A stretch of DNA of 38,554 nt from an uncultured Eubacteriales bacterium (GCA_900316415.1 ONCV01000021.1:1-38554), one strand, 5' to 3'. Positions 24,301-32,109 are shown, numbered from the stretch's first letter. Notes: generated by a model from the letters alone, not told the origin. Made by a program: numbers and translations.

Positions 24301-26650
24301 CACACTTACGGAAGATCCCGTGACAGAAACGGATGACCCGGAGGCCGGATACGCCTCCCTGGTTCTCGGATACGATATCCTGAACCTCCACTTTCCCGAA
24401 ACGACGGAGATCAGCGGCAGGAAGACCTGGGTGGACCAGGAGAATCAGGACGGTATCCGGCCCGCCGCCATCGTGGTGCGTTTGCTGGCCGACGGCGAGG
24501 AGAAGGATCGCCGGACCGTGGTGGGTGACGACTGGAGCTGGCGCTTTGAAGACCTTCCGAAATACGACGGCGGCCGGGAAATCGTTTATACCCTGCGGGA
24601 GGATCCTGTGGCGGGCTATGCCTCCTATGCGGAGGGATACAACCTGACCAATGTCCACGTGACGGAGAAGACGGAAATCAGCGGCCGGAAGATCTGGGAC
24701 GATAACGACAACGAGGCGGGAGCGCGGCCGGAGGCCGTGACCGTGCGCCTGTATGCCGACGGGACGGAGATCGACCGCCGGATCGTGACCGCGGCGGAAA
24801 ACTGGCAGTGGCAATTCCAGGGGCTGGACAGGTACCGCCGGGGCCGCAGCGTCATCTACACCCTTGCGGAGGATCCGGTGCCCGGGTATTCCACACTGTA
24901 CAGCAGAACGGCGAAGGGATATGATATCACCAACCGGTATACCCCCGGCAAGGTCGCGGCTTCCGGCTTCAAGAGCTGGGCGGACGACGAAGATCGGGAT
25001 CGCCTGCGGCCGGAAGCCATTGTGATCCGCCTGCTGGCGGACGGGGAGGAAACGGATTCCAGGACGGTGACGGCGGCGGAGGACTGGAGCTGGACCTTTG
25101 CGGATTTGCCGGAAAAGCGGGACGGCAGGGATATATCCTATACGATCGCGGAGGATCCGGTGCCCGGATACGAGGCGCGGATATACGGATACAACGTGAT
25201 CAACCGGCATGAACCCGAGACCACGGACGTCAGCGGGGACAAATACTGGGACGATGAGGAGGATCAGGACGGCCTGCGGCCGGAAGCGGTGACGGTTAAC
25301 CTCCTGCGGGACGGAGCGCTTTTCCGTCGCCTGCGGGTGACCGCGGCGGAGAATTGGCAGTGGCGCTTCGACGGGCTGCTGAAATATGACCGGGGCCGGG
25401 AGATCGTTTACGCGATCACTGAGGAGCCGGTGGATTTCTACGACACACTGCTGGCCGGATACGACGTGTTCAATACCCACGAGCCCTGGCTGCTGCGGGC
25501 GAAGGGCGAAAAGCTGTGGCTGGAGATGGACGGCGACGAGCGGTACCGGCCGGAGAGCATCACCATCCGTCTGCTGCGGGACGGGGAGGAGATCGACAGC
25601 CGGATTGTGACGGAGGCGGACGGCTGGGCCTGGGATTTCGGAGAGCTGCCGACCTGGAGCCAGGAGCGGCATTACCGTTATGAAATCAGAGAGGATCCGG
25701 TGGAGGGCTACTTCAGCGTCACCGCGGGCATGTACGCGCTCAATCTGCGCTTCCCGGATCTGGCGCTGTACACTGTGGAAACCTATTATCAGGAAAACGG
25801 CGTCTATCCGGAGAAGCCCAATGTGTCGGAAGTACGGCTGGATTTCACGGGTGAGACGGTACGCCTCGAGGAGGAGGACCGGATCCCCCTGCGCGCGGGC
25901 TATGTGCTGGATGAAACGGCGGAGAACCGGATGGAGGGTGTGGTGGCCGCGGACGGAAGCCTGACGTTGAAGATCTATTTCCGTCCGACCTATCGCATCA
26001 TCTTTGACCCCAACGGCGGCACGATCGAGGGAAGCGAGGATCCCGTGGAGCAGATCCATTTCTGGGGCGACGAGATAGTCATCCTGCGCGAGCCGGACCG
26101 GCCGGGTTGGACCTTCCTGTATTGGCGGGGCTCGGAATATCAGCCGGGCGACCGCTATACCGTGACGGAGGATCACACCTTTGTGGCGGAATGGAAGCGG
26201 AATGAACCCGAACCCGGCCCCGAACCAGATCCAGATCCTGGCCCCGATCCCGATCCCTATACCTACGGCTTCACATTCACCAAGAAGTGGGTCGGCGGGC
26301 CGGGGACGGAAATCGAATGGACGCTGTATGCGGAGAACGGGGCGGTGGTGCATAAGCGCTTTAACCGGAAGATCATCAGCGAGAACGAATGGCGCTATGA
26401 GGCCTGGTTCCCGACGGGCGAGGAATACTATCTGGTGGAAACAGTGCCGGAGGGCTGGCAGGTACACTATGAGAATACCGGCGTTCATGCCGGCGTCACG
26501 GATCGATGCTACCGCGGCGGAACCATCATCAACTACAAGGTGCCCCGGACTGGGGATCCCTCCCGACCGCTGGGATCGGTTCTCGCCCTGATTGCGGGCG
26601 TCCTGGGGCTGGGCCTGGCAGTCTTCCTGATCCGAAGACGCAAAACCTGA
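15332..26650 (+). CDS. Giant Cna-B repeat cell-wall surface protein (3,772 residues)
   Basis: A predicted adhesin or stalk protein. Residues 1-44 are a signal peptide with a long basic start, cleaved near SAFA-AAES. Residues about 45-670 are a unique N-terminal region, mostly beta, with cysteines at CTQRGKKGC. Residues 674-1100 and 1600-2150 hold two copies of a three-module Cna-B-like cassette. Residues about 1444-1600 resemble the FctA-type pilin isopeptide domain. Residues 2151-3475 are 14 tandem Cna-B units. MucBP-like (about 3479-3555) and InlB-type (3554-3623) units follow, then a Pro/Asp/Glu spacer (3625-3644), a last Cna-B-like unit, the sorting signal VPRTGD (3737-3742), a membrane segment and RRRK. 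Start at 15332: AGGAG lies ten bases upstream; a nearby ATG at 15327 is out of frame, and extension to 15083 would overlap ppk2. No sortase gene is in the window. What it binds is unknown. Confidence 0.93.
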   Translation: MERQRQLSEKNRRKYGIPMGRFCASVFLVLALAVLLGGSAFAAAESTEAGEAGAALEMQARPEGDSLVAQVFANMVNEAAARPPLAEGESWVDPSLEEYPLDPHELKEYGASPRVRLLVEMEDQGPILEAMERGTLDLILEREPNYLVYRDTLLLISQEEAADYALDMAADRRSALLKPAISPEELEGKTGVVLLGANLSEDRVLLLDGTPERTEEGLRLPLADPLQVKLTQLFSDGNLNLTEEDLTTQMTAEGPVLTVASSSPLKGAKRVSPTRTRASFLPDFSDLIQYTVQSPSGAWTAKMSHVSPDLDRCSVSPDVNIKKLRFNLKLTLAVKADFDIQTRKATPGRESVRVVSIPIRLPYGFSLLFDYRFVAEFGSVPLHMTGTMRTQATVSFGLSPGSVQGYRNEVSFTSFEIGENGGYFSNSAYANQDIQFYIGTELSGSVEFLHIEIDLWLFDIDIGPLVDLTLTFRAGTSGTARWEKDLLDPAHVDRSRESLHVCTQRGKKGCLSISTVERGSYDLSIGINLYVYSGRYRMYSGEERVLANQHFYHSLTYESGLREGYCSHLFYHVPVFVYSEQTGGIPMPLSGYTVYPWEKMDIDAELAFITRDVTNASGKASIFLPYQAGHRYEIMAVKEDNPSEPSGSGKQLTAMKRGVNDLVPISIWNRGQKRVRVKVSWDIDLDGLDRPDRVVAVLEKWQNGAWQRVDTLGLNGMTTQPWTGTFFISDLYTLEDGNWVTIPYRVREVSDQDILFSDYQPIEEGGTVVFPVDAWVGRNGEMVSGGETRYQVHYSENDDMTEVNITNTAVYDVSLYKKWVNVPEELRPKYVYLTLMGIPREGWTEALSLEEGANVLQELLPLMNPLSGATLSLGDLIRSGDLDLKVPSIPEAPIALIRVDGDGVDENGLAKTPWSGSLRIRKYQQGIPQKYVAAELNAEIVSRTLLRRFGIQAPVNMPEAELWVSIPGEALPVVSDTALIGTVVNAAPGEIPDPEKHIIGGVKYWRPGVGNPAYPESIQLRVYEVAEDGSRKEATGSPVTVSRPADAAAGADPEIWPWTLGGTEIDAGKRYEAEEVLPADVRNQYSCERHGLNLINTWIGNGGAVVRVHKAWDRDLTNVSEEPNIRIILKRNGSPVASREIQEYFDTEDLEIRDVDPATIGQYSAAEENRGSLQFYPVYSGPKLRIENGKPIFTFTVLNMLQRTQRYTLIKIWNTGTRGSQNLPAVSVDISANGTYLQTVTFRNPEKVQDSVQEMKQVDLPRLNSSGVPCYYTFAEQEYDEMLTEGKDQGFRTSVDVRKSQVGNNRMQMYQVLIRNDWVSGEQGDLVTVQGTVRWEESAGLEGFRPPFAELTLLNNRFETIRYITVSAAGGWKWSVPSLPARDEEGRLINYYVVESQPRGYTVSYMADYDSETQTWTNYDESTGKWINYNEDTHTWTCDVKNNLTGYFALPVEKVLQGTPGQQEDFVFNVKTMSQHRTMATDEEGNPVIRWTVTEEDDDTPLPMNPPLTITGAGEKKLEFSFSHEGIYFYTVTEKKGGSADVEYDMEVRRLMITVTPNDEGQYVFGAYVLKDPDKDGKLAPSEFLNARVEKLTFTNRNVRRVRVMKEWDIDLEKKDRPAQIQVAVQTKKDDQWETAEIVELNEENGWTTEVSLDNNGTEWRAREMKDEDGILAELKKLAKSYGDQGMDRFGEWLEELKGTATGNEYFNKLPSELRAAAEEGIDKLAEKLNTEAKDVYEALLKKIDQATAADRIVYDQDDSERTEEGKPSVSYKVPAYESVLTGGEVKAHKTKYYVSYKQEDAACTITNQAVMELSVVKRWLMLGEAEQPDSAWIVLEFKPAAGALEKAGSLPGAAGVDLSSLKDFELPTFSLLKNKVLKSGLLSGGINPLSLLSELTIGVDIDVFGLVDNLLTVGIQKVNEDNGWTASFVHTKYMLGVPIEFKGAELSSEILRLLVKYILKTDIPVSYNVFSDYISIPGKAYADLLGEVSVSSLFDLDDSSLAGKLTGALLGTVNEKLNELIGQIVPAGTPLGIKDWQRVANVVNIKLSLPEDHMIRGAKHWLNDTEQDRPETLTILLKQGDTVAKRIVLNKSDFGGSNTWSWSVDPTEEGSGLSEDETYTAEEEYPAEYDHSAYATTVSGLDIYNTRDAVTVAGRKTWADGNNRDGKRPEKIRIYLLRDGVRQLDSQGKPVHSVETSEASGWQWIFANLPKMDPVDGHEYKYTIEEEFVPAGGSAPDGTGEDTNSARYRTETDGYSITNTWVTEISGKKIWNDAKNQDGKRPNSVTLRLKDGEKIVQTLTVYKPAGEETNEWLFTFSDVPKYNQSGGTEYTLEEDLVEGYTASYDGYTVTNTHIPEKITVSGTKTWDDNKNQDGRRPKSITIRLYANGSAVSGKVLTVSVPSDQEGTCSYSFADLEKYSAGKEINYTIQEDPVEEYVTSYIKTKNGFDIINKHAPDKVNYIGIKFWDDDDDRDGKRPTAVDIQLLADGQPVEGKTAALKADNNWMYTFTDLDENSAGKAITYMIEEKEYDGYTLEYFDLPGGRILINTHAPEKITVSGTKTWNDSDNQDGIRPESITVYLVRVDNPGETNETRTRIESRTVTEADNWAWSFKNLYKYENGAEIIYAVEEEPVPFYKTAVNGYNITNTHEPWTFNATGEKWWLDNGNQDGKRPESITIHLWADDTRIEDRTVIPDAQGDWRWNFGERPTFRNGRYIDYRLTEDAIEGYETYTSGLTILNVHIPELITVSGSKTWDDANNRDGKRPEAVTVHLLKNGRELDSRTVTEKDGWSWSFEDLPRYEEGAEIAYTVTEDEVLGYTSRVDGYNVTNTHAPETVDVSGRKIWDDAEDQDGVRPDSITIRLLADGEETDVRTVTTEDGWSWIFAGLPRYDAGREIAYTIAEDEVPGYTSAVDGYNVTNTHVPAVIDIEGSKLWLDGNDQDGLRPESVTVRLWADGKEMARRTVTPDAEGNWTWKFEGLAEYRQGEKINYTLTEDPVTETDDPEAGYASLVLGYDILNLHFPETTEISGRKTWVDQENQDGIRPAAIVVRLLADGEEKDRRTVVGDDWSWRFEDLPKYDGGREIVYTLREDPVAGYASYAEGYNLTNVHVTEKTEISGRKIWDDNDNEAGARPEAVTVRLYADGTEIDRRIVTAAENWQWQFQGLDRYRRGRSVIYTLAEDPVPGYSTLYSRTAKGYDITNRYTPGKVAASGFKSWADDEDRDRLRPEAIVIRLLADGEETDSRTVTAAEDWSWTFADLPEKRDGRDISYTIAEDPVPGYEARIYGYNVINRHEPETTDVSGDKYWDDEEDQDGLRPEAVTVNLLRDGALFRRLRVTAAENWQWRFDGLLKYDRGREIVYAITEEPVDFYDTLLAGYDVFNTHEPWLLRAKGEKLWLEMDGDERYRPESITIRLLRDGEEIDSRIVTEADGWAWDFGELPTWSQERHYRYEIREDPVEGYFSVTAGMYALNLRFPDLALYTVETYYQENGVYPEKPNVSEVRLDFTGETVRLEEEDRIPLRAGYVLDETAENRMEGVVAADGSLTLKIYFRPTYRIIFDPNGGTIEGSEDPVEQIHFWGDEIVILREPDRPGWTFLYWRGSEYQPGDRYTVTEDHTFVAEWKRNEPEPGPEPDPDPGPDPDPYTYGFTFTKKWVGGPGTEIEWTLYAENGAVVHKRFNRKIISENEWRYEAWFPTGEEYYLVETVPEGWQVHYENTGVHAGVTDRCYRGGTIINYKVPRTGDPSRPLGSVLALIAGVLGLGLAVFLIRRRKT
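17351..18633 (+). repeat. First copy of the A-B-C Cna-B-like cassette
   Basis: Module A begins near VKVSWDIDLDGLDRP (17351), module B near VSLYKKWVNVPEELRP (17759) and module C near HIIGGVKYWRPG (18320). The same order and opening phrases recur at 20129-21781. The copy is within the giant surface-protein gene. Confidence 0.65.
20129..21781 (+). repeat. Second, enlarged copy of the A-B-C cassette
   Basis: Module A begins near VMKEWDIDLEKKDRP (20129), module B near LSVVKRWLMLGEAEQP (20765) and module C near HMIRGAKHWLND (21491). It is about 370 bases longer than the first copy. Module A has gained a helical insert around 20340-20590 and module B is also longer. Confidence 0.65.
21782..25757 (+). 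repeat. Array of 14 tandem Cna-B units
   Basis: Units start at about 21782, 22126, 22405, 22706, 22994, 23288, 23567, 23837, 24107, 24404, 24671, 24952, 25223 and 25490, each 267-344 bases. Each unit has a first-strand Lys in an SGxKxW-like phrase, a Glu in YxIxE and an Asn in a closing TNTH-like phrase, the triad that forms an intramolecular isopeptide bond in Cna-B domains. The loop NQDGxRP is kept in most but is altered in units 11, 12 and 14. Confidence 0.9.
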
Positions 26651-26661
26651 CGGAAAACGCT

Positions 26662-26696
26662 CTGCGCCCGCCGCCGAAAGGCGGCGGGCGCAGCTT
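26662..26696 (+). terminator. Terminator after the giant surface protein
   Basis: A 14-bp perfect stem (26662-26675 with 26680-26693) closes a GAAA tetraloop. Only CTTT follows, so the T run is poor, but the stem is exceptionally stable and sits 12 bases after the stop codon. Confidence 0.85.
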
Positions 26697-26712
26697 TGGA
26701 AGCGGGTTCCGC

Positions 26713-26740
26713 TTTACAATTGCGCAAATCCATGTATAAT
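26713..26740 (+). promoter_or_regulatory. Promoter of the panT-coaX unit
   Basis: TTTACA (26713-26718), 16 bases, TATAAT (26735-26740). The leader to the start codon at 26855 is about 105 bases and GC-rich. I recognise no known riboswitch in it. Confidence 0.75.
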
Positions 26741-26854
26741 GAAACCATTCCACGCGTCCCCGCCGGGAGCATTCGCCCCGGACGCCCGAACGGGCGCGGG
26801 AAAATCTATTTTGATCGACGGGCATCCGGAATCGGAGCCCGAACGGAGGGAAAC

Positions 26855-27475
26855 ATGAATCAGACAAAAAGTCGCACAGGGGTTGCCCGGATGACGCTGC
26901 TGGCTATGCTGGTGGCTGTTTTGATTGTCCTGGCGTTTGTGAACATTCCCATGCCTGCGGGGCTGAGTATCACCTTCAACATGATCCCCGTGGCGATCGC
27001 TGCGATGGCCATGGGCATCCCCGGCGGCATGATCGTCGGCGGCGCCTTCGGGCTCATCAGCTTCCTGCAGTGCTATGGCATCTGCGGCGTCAGCGGGATG
27101 GGAGTGGCGCTGGTGACGGCGAATCCCGGCTTTGGCTTCGCCTGCCTGATGTTTGTGCAGCGGTTCGTATCCCGGGTGCTGGTGGGACTGCTGGCCGCGG
27201 TTGTCTGGCGGGGCATGCGGAAAACCCGGGCGCCGCTCTATGTGCAGGGGCTGGTCACCGGCTTCTCCGCGGCGTTTTTCAACACGCTGTTCTTCATGAC
27301 CCTGCTGGTGCTGCTTTTCCGGCAGACGACCTATATGCAGAACGCCATGGCCGGGAAAACCGTACTGGCGTACCTGGTTGCCTCCGTGGGCGTGAACGCG
27401 GTGGTGGAGATGGTGGTGGCCGCGGTGGTGACCGGCGCGGCCGGCGTAGCGCTGAAGAAGGCCCGGATGATCTGA
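26855..27475 (+). CDS. panT: ECF transporter S component, probably for pantothenate
   Basis: The 206-residue membrane protein has five to six hydrophobic segments. MTLLAMLVAVLIVLAFVNIPMP near the start is typical of ECF S components, which bind the vitamin and work with a shared EcfA/EcfA'/EcfT module encoded elsewhere. FNMIPVAIAAMAMGIPGGMIVGGAFG fits the substrate-pocket helices. The pantothenate assignment rests mainly on the next gene being coaX; without that it would be an S component of unknown substrate. GGAGGG precedes the ATG; an in-frame ATG at 26696 lies upstream of the promoter and is rejected. Confidence 0.85.
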   Translation: MNQTKSRTGVARMTLLAMLVAVLIVLAFVNIPMPAGLSITFNMIPVAIAAMAMGIPGGMIVGGAFGLISFLQCYGICGVSGMGVALVTANPGFGFACLMFVQRFVSRVLVGLLAAVVWRGMRKTRAPLYVQGLVTGFSAAFFNTLFFMTLLVLLFRQTTYMQNAMAGKTVLAYLVASVGVNAVVEMVVAAVVTGAAGVALKKARMI

Positions 27476-27528
27476 CGGGCCCCGGGCGGCGGGAAGCGTG
27501 CTGCGCGCGGAGAAAGGAGACGGCGGAA

Positions 27529-28296
27529 ATGATCCTGACCATGGATGTCGGAAACACCAATATCAAGACAGCGCTGTTCGACGGAACAGAGATGTACAAA
27601 TACTGGCGGATGTCCACCAACATCAATTCCACCTCGGATGAGTACGGGGTCCGCCTCTCCTCCATGTTCGCCCATGAGGGCGTTTCCACGGACGTGGTGG
27701 AGGGGATCATCGTCTCCTCCGTGGTGCCGACGGTGAACTTCACCATCGAACATATGCTGCAGAACTATTTCGGAAAGACCCCGCTCTTTGTTGCCCCGGG
27801 CATCCGGACAGGGATCAATATCCGCTATGAAAATCCCCGGGAGCTGGGCAGTGACCGGATTGCCAACGCGGTGGCGGCCTACGAGGAGTACGGCGGGCCG
27901 ACGATTTTCATCGACTTCGGAACGGCGACGACCTTCGGCGTGGTGGATGAAGGCGGCAGTTTCCTGGGCGGGCTGATCTGCCCGGGAATCAAACTGAGCA
28001 GCGAGGCCCTGGTTACGGGAACGGCCAAGCTGCCCCGGTTTGAATTCGTCCGGCCGGAAACGGTGATCGGACGCACGACCCTGTCCAATCTGCAGAGCGG
28101 CATGTTTTACGGCTATGTGGGTCTGGTCAAGAACATCGTCCGGAAGATCCGGCAGGAATTGGGCCGGGAGGCGTATGTGGTGGCCACCGGCGGCATGGCC
28201 GTGCTGATTGCGGACGAGAGCAAGGCAATCGACAAGCTGGATGGCCTGCTGACCCTGAAGGGCCTCCGGCTGATTTATGAGCGGAATCAGAAATAA
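27529..28296 (+). CDS. coaX: Type III pantothenate kinase CoaX
   Basis: The 255-residue enzyme phosphorylates pantothenate, the first step to coenzyme A. The N-terminal ATP-binding phrase MDVGNTNIK (5-13), GSDRIAN (about 104-110), IDFGTATTF and a C-terminal VVATGGMA are the type III kinase motifs (ASKHA fold). Type III enzymes are known not to be feedback-inhibited by CoA and to need a monovalent cation. AAAGGAG lies ten bases before the ATG. It follows the ECF S gene by 53 bases, so import and phosphorylation are likely co-expressed. Confidence 0.96.
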   Translation: MILTMDVGNTNIKTALFDGTEMYKYWRMSTNINSTSDEYGVRLSSMFAHEGVSTDVVEGIIVSSVVPTVNFTIEHMLQNYFGKTPLFVAPGIRTGINIRYENPRELGSDRIANAVAAYEEYGGPTIFIDFGTATTFGVVDEGGSFLGGLICPGIKLSSEALVTGTAKLPRFEFVRPETVIGRTTLSNLQSGMFYGYVGLVKNIVRKIRQELGREAYVVATGGMAVLIADESKAIDKLDGLLTLKGLRLIYERNQK

Positions 28297-28365
28297 GCCC
28301 GGGACGAAAGCCGGGCGGCGGCTCGGGAAATCGGCCGGAGAAGGCGGAAAGCGGAGGGATGCGAA

Positions 28366-29628
28366 ATGAAAGAGGTTGTGTTGGGCCTGCTGGGACTGGG
28401 AAACATCGGCGGAGGCGTATGGGATCTGATCCGGGAATTCGGGTCGGAGGTGGAAAAGCGGACTGGACTTTCCCTGCGGGTGAAGCGGGCGCTGGTGCTG
28501 GATAAAAGGATCCACGGCGGCAAGGAAGTGCCGGACGAGGTGCTGACCACGGACGCCGCGGACATTCTGGAAGATCCGGAAATCCGGATTGTCTGCGAAT
28601 TCCTGGGCGGAGAGCAGCCCGCCGCCTCCATGATGCTGCGGGCGCTGGAAAACGGGAAAAGCGTCGTGACCGCGAACAAGATGGCTCTGTCCCTGCATTT
28701 TGACGAGCTGCGCGCCATGGCGCGGAAAACCGGCGCCGGCCTGTATTACGAGGCCAGCGTGGGCGGCGCGATTCCCATCATCAACGCGATTCAGAGCCCC
28801 CTGATCGCCAATCATATCGAGCAGATCATCGGCATTGTGAACGGAACCACCAATTATATTCTGACCCGGATGGCGGCGGAGGGGGCGGAATATGAGACCG
28901 TACTGAAGGACGCGCAGCGGCTGGGACTGGCGGAGCCGGATCCCACGGCTGACGTGGAAGGAATGGATGCCGCCTACAAGCTGAGCATCCTGGGTTCCCT
29001 GGCCTTCCGCAGCCGGGTCTACGTGGAGCAGGTCTACCGCGAGGGCATCACCCGGATCACGCCGGAGGACATCGCCTTTGGCCGGGAGATGGGCTATGTG
29101 CTGAAGCTTCTCGCCATCGGAAAAGACAACGGGGACGCGATCGAGGCCCGGGTTCATCCCGCCTTCCTGCCGGCGGATCATCCGCTGGCGCGGGTGGACG
29201 GATCCCTGAATGCCGTCTATCTTTACGGACATTCCTTCAAGGATATGATGCTGGAGGGCCGCGGCGCAGGGGATGCGCCGACCGCCAGCGCGATTGTGGG
29301 GGACATCGTGCAGGCGGCGCAGAACGCGACGCACCCGATTCCCTTCCTGCGCGAGCAGCCGGTTCCGGTTGCGGATGACTGGCAGAGCAAGTACTTTATC
29401 CGCATGAAGGCCAAGGACGCACCCGGTGTGCTGGCGGAGGTGACCGGGCTGCTGGCCGGAGAGGGGATCTCCGTTTCCGCCATGATGCAGAAGGGCGCGG
29501 TCCCCGGGGGCAAGGCGACCCTGATCGTGATCACGCACATCGCGCCGGAAAAGGCAGTGCAGCGGGTGGTGAAATCGCTGAATCCGGAAATCTGCCAGGT
29601 GGAAAACGTGATTCGGGTGGAAGGATAA
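28366..29628 (+). CDS. hom: Homoserine dehydrogenase
   Basis: The 420-residue enzyme reduces aspartate semialdehyde to homoserine, the branch toward threonine and methionine. GLGNIGGGV (10-18) is the NAD(P) loop. TANKMAL is the conserved turn after the cofactor domain, and the catalytic region includes GIVNGTTNYILT and the later AxPDPTADVEGMDAAYK phrase with its catalytic Asp and Lys. Residues about 343-420 are an ACT domain (APGVLAEVTGLLAGEGISV), the usual site of threonine feedback control. GGAGGG precedes the start. It sits 69 bases after coaX and two bases before the HAD-Tmk fusion. Confidence 0.96.
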   Translation: MKEVVLGLLGLGNIGGGVWDLIREFGSEVEKRTGLSLRVKRALVLDKRIHGGKEVPDEVLTTDAADILEDPEIRIVCEFLGGEQPAASMMLRALENGKSVVTANKMALSLHFDELRAMARKTGAGLYYEASVGGAIPIINAIQSPLIANHIEQIIGIVNGTTNYILTRMAAEGAEYETVLKDAQRLGLAEPDPTADVEGMDAAYKLSILGSLAFRSRVYVEQVYREGITRITPEDIAFGREMGYVLKLLAIGKDNGDAIEARVHPAFLPADHPLARVDGSLNAVYLYGHSFKDMMLEGRGAGDAPTASAIVGDIVQAAQNATHPIPFLREQPVPVADDWQSKYFIRMKAKDAPGVLAEVTGLLAGEGISVSAMMQKGAVPGGKATLIVITHIAPEKAVQRVVKSLNPEICQVENVIRVEG

Positions 29629-29630
29629 GC

Positions 29631-30911
29631 ATGAGCAGTCGATGGGTGTTTTTTGACCTGGACGGAACGCTGACCCGGTCGGAGGAGGGAATCTGGAACT
29701 GCGCCCGGTACGCGGCACAGCGGATGGGATTTCCGCAGCCGGACGGGGAAACCCTGAAGCAGTGGATCGGACCGCCCCTGATCTGGTCCTTCCGGAACCT
29801 GCTGGGCATGACGGAGAAGCAGGCGGTTCGGGCTCAGGAGATCTACCGGGAACGGTATACCGCCGTGGGCAAGTTTGAAAACCAGGTCTATCCCGGCGTC
29901 CGGGGAATGCTGCGGGCCCTGCGGGCCGGCGGCGTGCACCTGGGCGTGGTCACGGGAAAGCCGGAGGGTCCAACCCGGGATATTCTGGAGCATTTCGGGC
30001 TGATGAAATTCGTGGAGCGGATTTCCTGTGCCACGGATGCGCGGGCGGAGAAGGACCATCTGATCCGCAGCGTGCTGCCGGAGGATGCGGAGGAAGCCTG
30101 GATGGTGGGCGACCGCCGCTTCGATATGGAGGGCGGCGTGCAGGCCGGGGTCCGGACCATCGGCGCTGCCTGGGGATACGGAACGGAGGAGGAGCTTCGG
30201 GACGCCGGAGCGCAGTATATTGCCCGGGACGCCTGGGCGGTGGCGGAGATTGTCTGCCCGGGGGCCCGCAGGCCCGAGGGAGCCTTCCTGAGCATGGAAG
30301 GGTTGGACGGATCCGGCAAAAGCACCCAGATGGAGATGCTGACCAGGAACCTGGAGCGGTTCGGCTTTGAGGTGGAGCATTCCCGGGAACCCGGCGGAAC
30401 GCCCATCGGGGAAAAGATCCGGGAGCTGCTGCTGAGCCGGGAGAACGGGGAAATGACGGATGTGACGGAGGCGCTGCTGTATGCGGCGGCGAGGGCGCAG
30501 CATGTCCGGGAAAGAATCCGGCCGGCGGTGGCCGCGGGCAGGGTTCTGCTGTGCGACCGTTTTCTGGATTCCTCCGTGGCCTATCAGGGCGGCGGACGGC
30601 AGCTGGGCGTGGACCGGGTGCTTGCGCTGAACGCCGAGGCGGTGGAGGATACGCTGCCGATGGTGACGATCTATCTGGACCTGGATCACCGCACCAGTCT
30701 GGCGCGGCGCAGCGCCGCCAGTGAACTGGACCGGCTGGAGGCGGAGAAGGAAGAGTTCCACGCCCGCGTGGAGCAGGGATATCATGAACTGATTTCCCGG
30801 AATCCGGATCGGTACGTGGTGGTCGATGCCCGGAAGGACCGGGAGGAAATTGCCCGGGAGATTTCGGAGAAGGTCCTGGAAAGGCTGCTGGCCGCGGAGG
30901 AGGCGGGCTGA
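29631..30911 (+). CDS. tmk: Fusion of a HAD phosphatase (5'-nucleotidase-like) and thymidylate kinase
   Basis: The 426-residue product joins two enzymes. Residues 1-210 are a HAD hydrolase: FFDLDGTLT (Asp9, Asp11), VVTGK (Thr108), Lys141 and GDRRFD (160-165). Its cap phrase WIGPPLIWSF…VYPGV resembles the HAD 5'-nucleotidase/phosphoglycolate-phosphatase group. Residues about 216-426 are thymidylate kinase: P-loop GLDGSGKST (224-232), REPGGTPIGEKIR, DRFLDSSVAYQG (309-320) and a Gram-positive-type lid DRLEAEKEEF. Tmk makes dTDP from dTMP. A separate Tmk is unlikely: the only nearby ATG (30294) would remove its first strand. The start codon is two bases after hom, so the two are coupled. The reading frame is unbroken across the joint. 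Which phosphate ester the HAD half cleaves is unknown. Confidence 0.9.
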   Translation: MSSRWVFFDLDGTLTRSEEGIWNCARYAAQRMGFPQPDGETLKQWIGPPLIWSFRNLLGMTEKQAVRAQEIYRERYTAVGKFENQVYPGVRGMLRALRAGGVHLGVVTGKPEGPTRDILEHFGLMKFVERISCATDARAEKDHLIRSVLPEDAEEAWMVGDRRFDMEGGVQAGVRTIGAAWGYGTEEELRDAGAQYIARDAWAVAEIVCPGARRPEGAFLSMEGLDGSGKSTQMEMLTRNLERFGFEVEHSREPGGTPIGEKIRELLLSRENGEMTDVTEALLYAAARAQHVRERIRPAVAAGRVLLCDRFLDSSVAYQGGGRQLGVDRVLALNAEAVEDTLPMVTIYLDLDHRTSLARRSAASELDRLEAEKEEFHARVEQGYHELISRNPDRYVVVDARKDREEIAREISEKVLERLLAAEEAG

Positions 30912-32075
<1,164 letters not shown>

Positions 32076-32109
32076 GAATTGCGGCCGGGGCAGCGGCGCC
32101 TTCCGCCGG

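Noticed and set aside
21782..25757. CRISPR-like or phage tail repeat array
   Set aside because: The repeats are about 270-340 bases, in frame and protein-coding, with Cna-B motifs. There are no short direct repeats with unique spacers anywhere in the window.
17192..26488. Minus-strand frames of 1,733 and 1,322 residues opposite the giant surface protein
   Set aside because: They mirror the Cna-B repeats of the plus strand and have shadow-like composition. No start signals or family motifs.
26741..26854. Riboswitch in the leader of the ECF S component gene
   Set aside because: The leader is GC-rich and can fold, but I could not match it to any known vitamin riboswitch core.
30294..30911. Internal start giving a free thymidylate kinase
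   Set aside because: GAGGGAG lies upstream of an ATG at 30294, but the product would begin at MEGLDGSGKS and lack the first beta strand before the P-loop.
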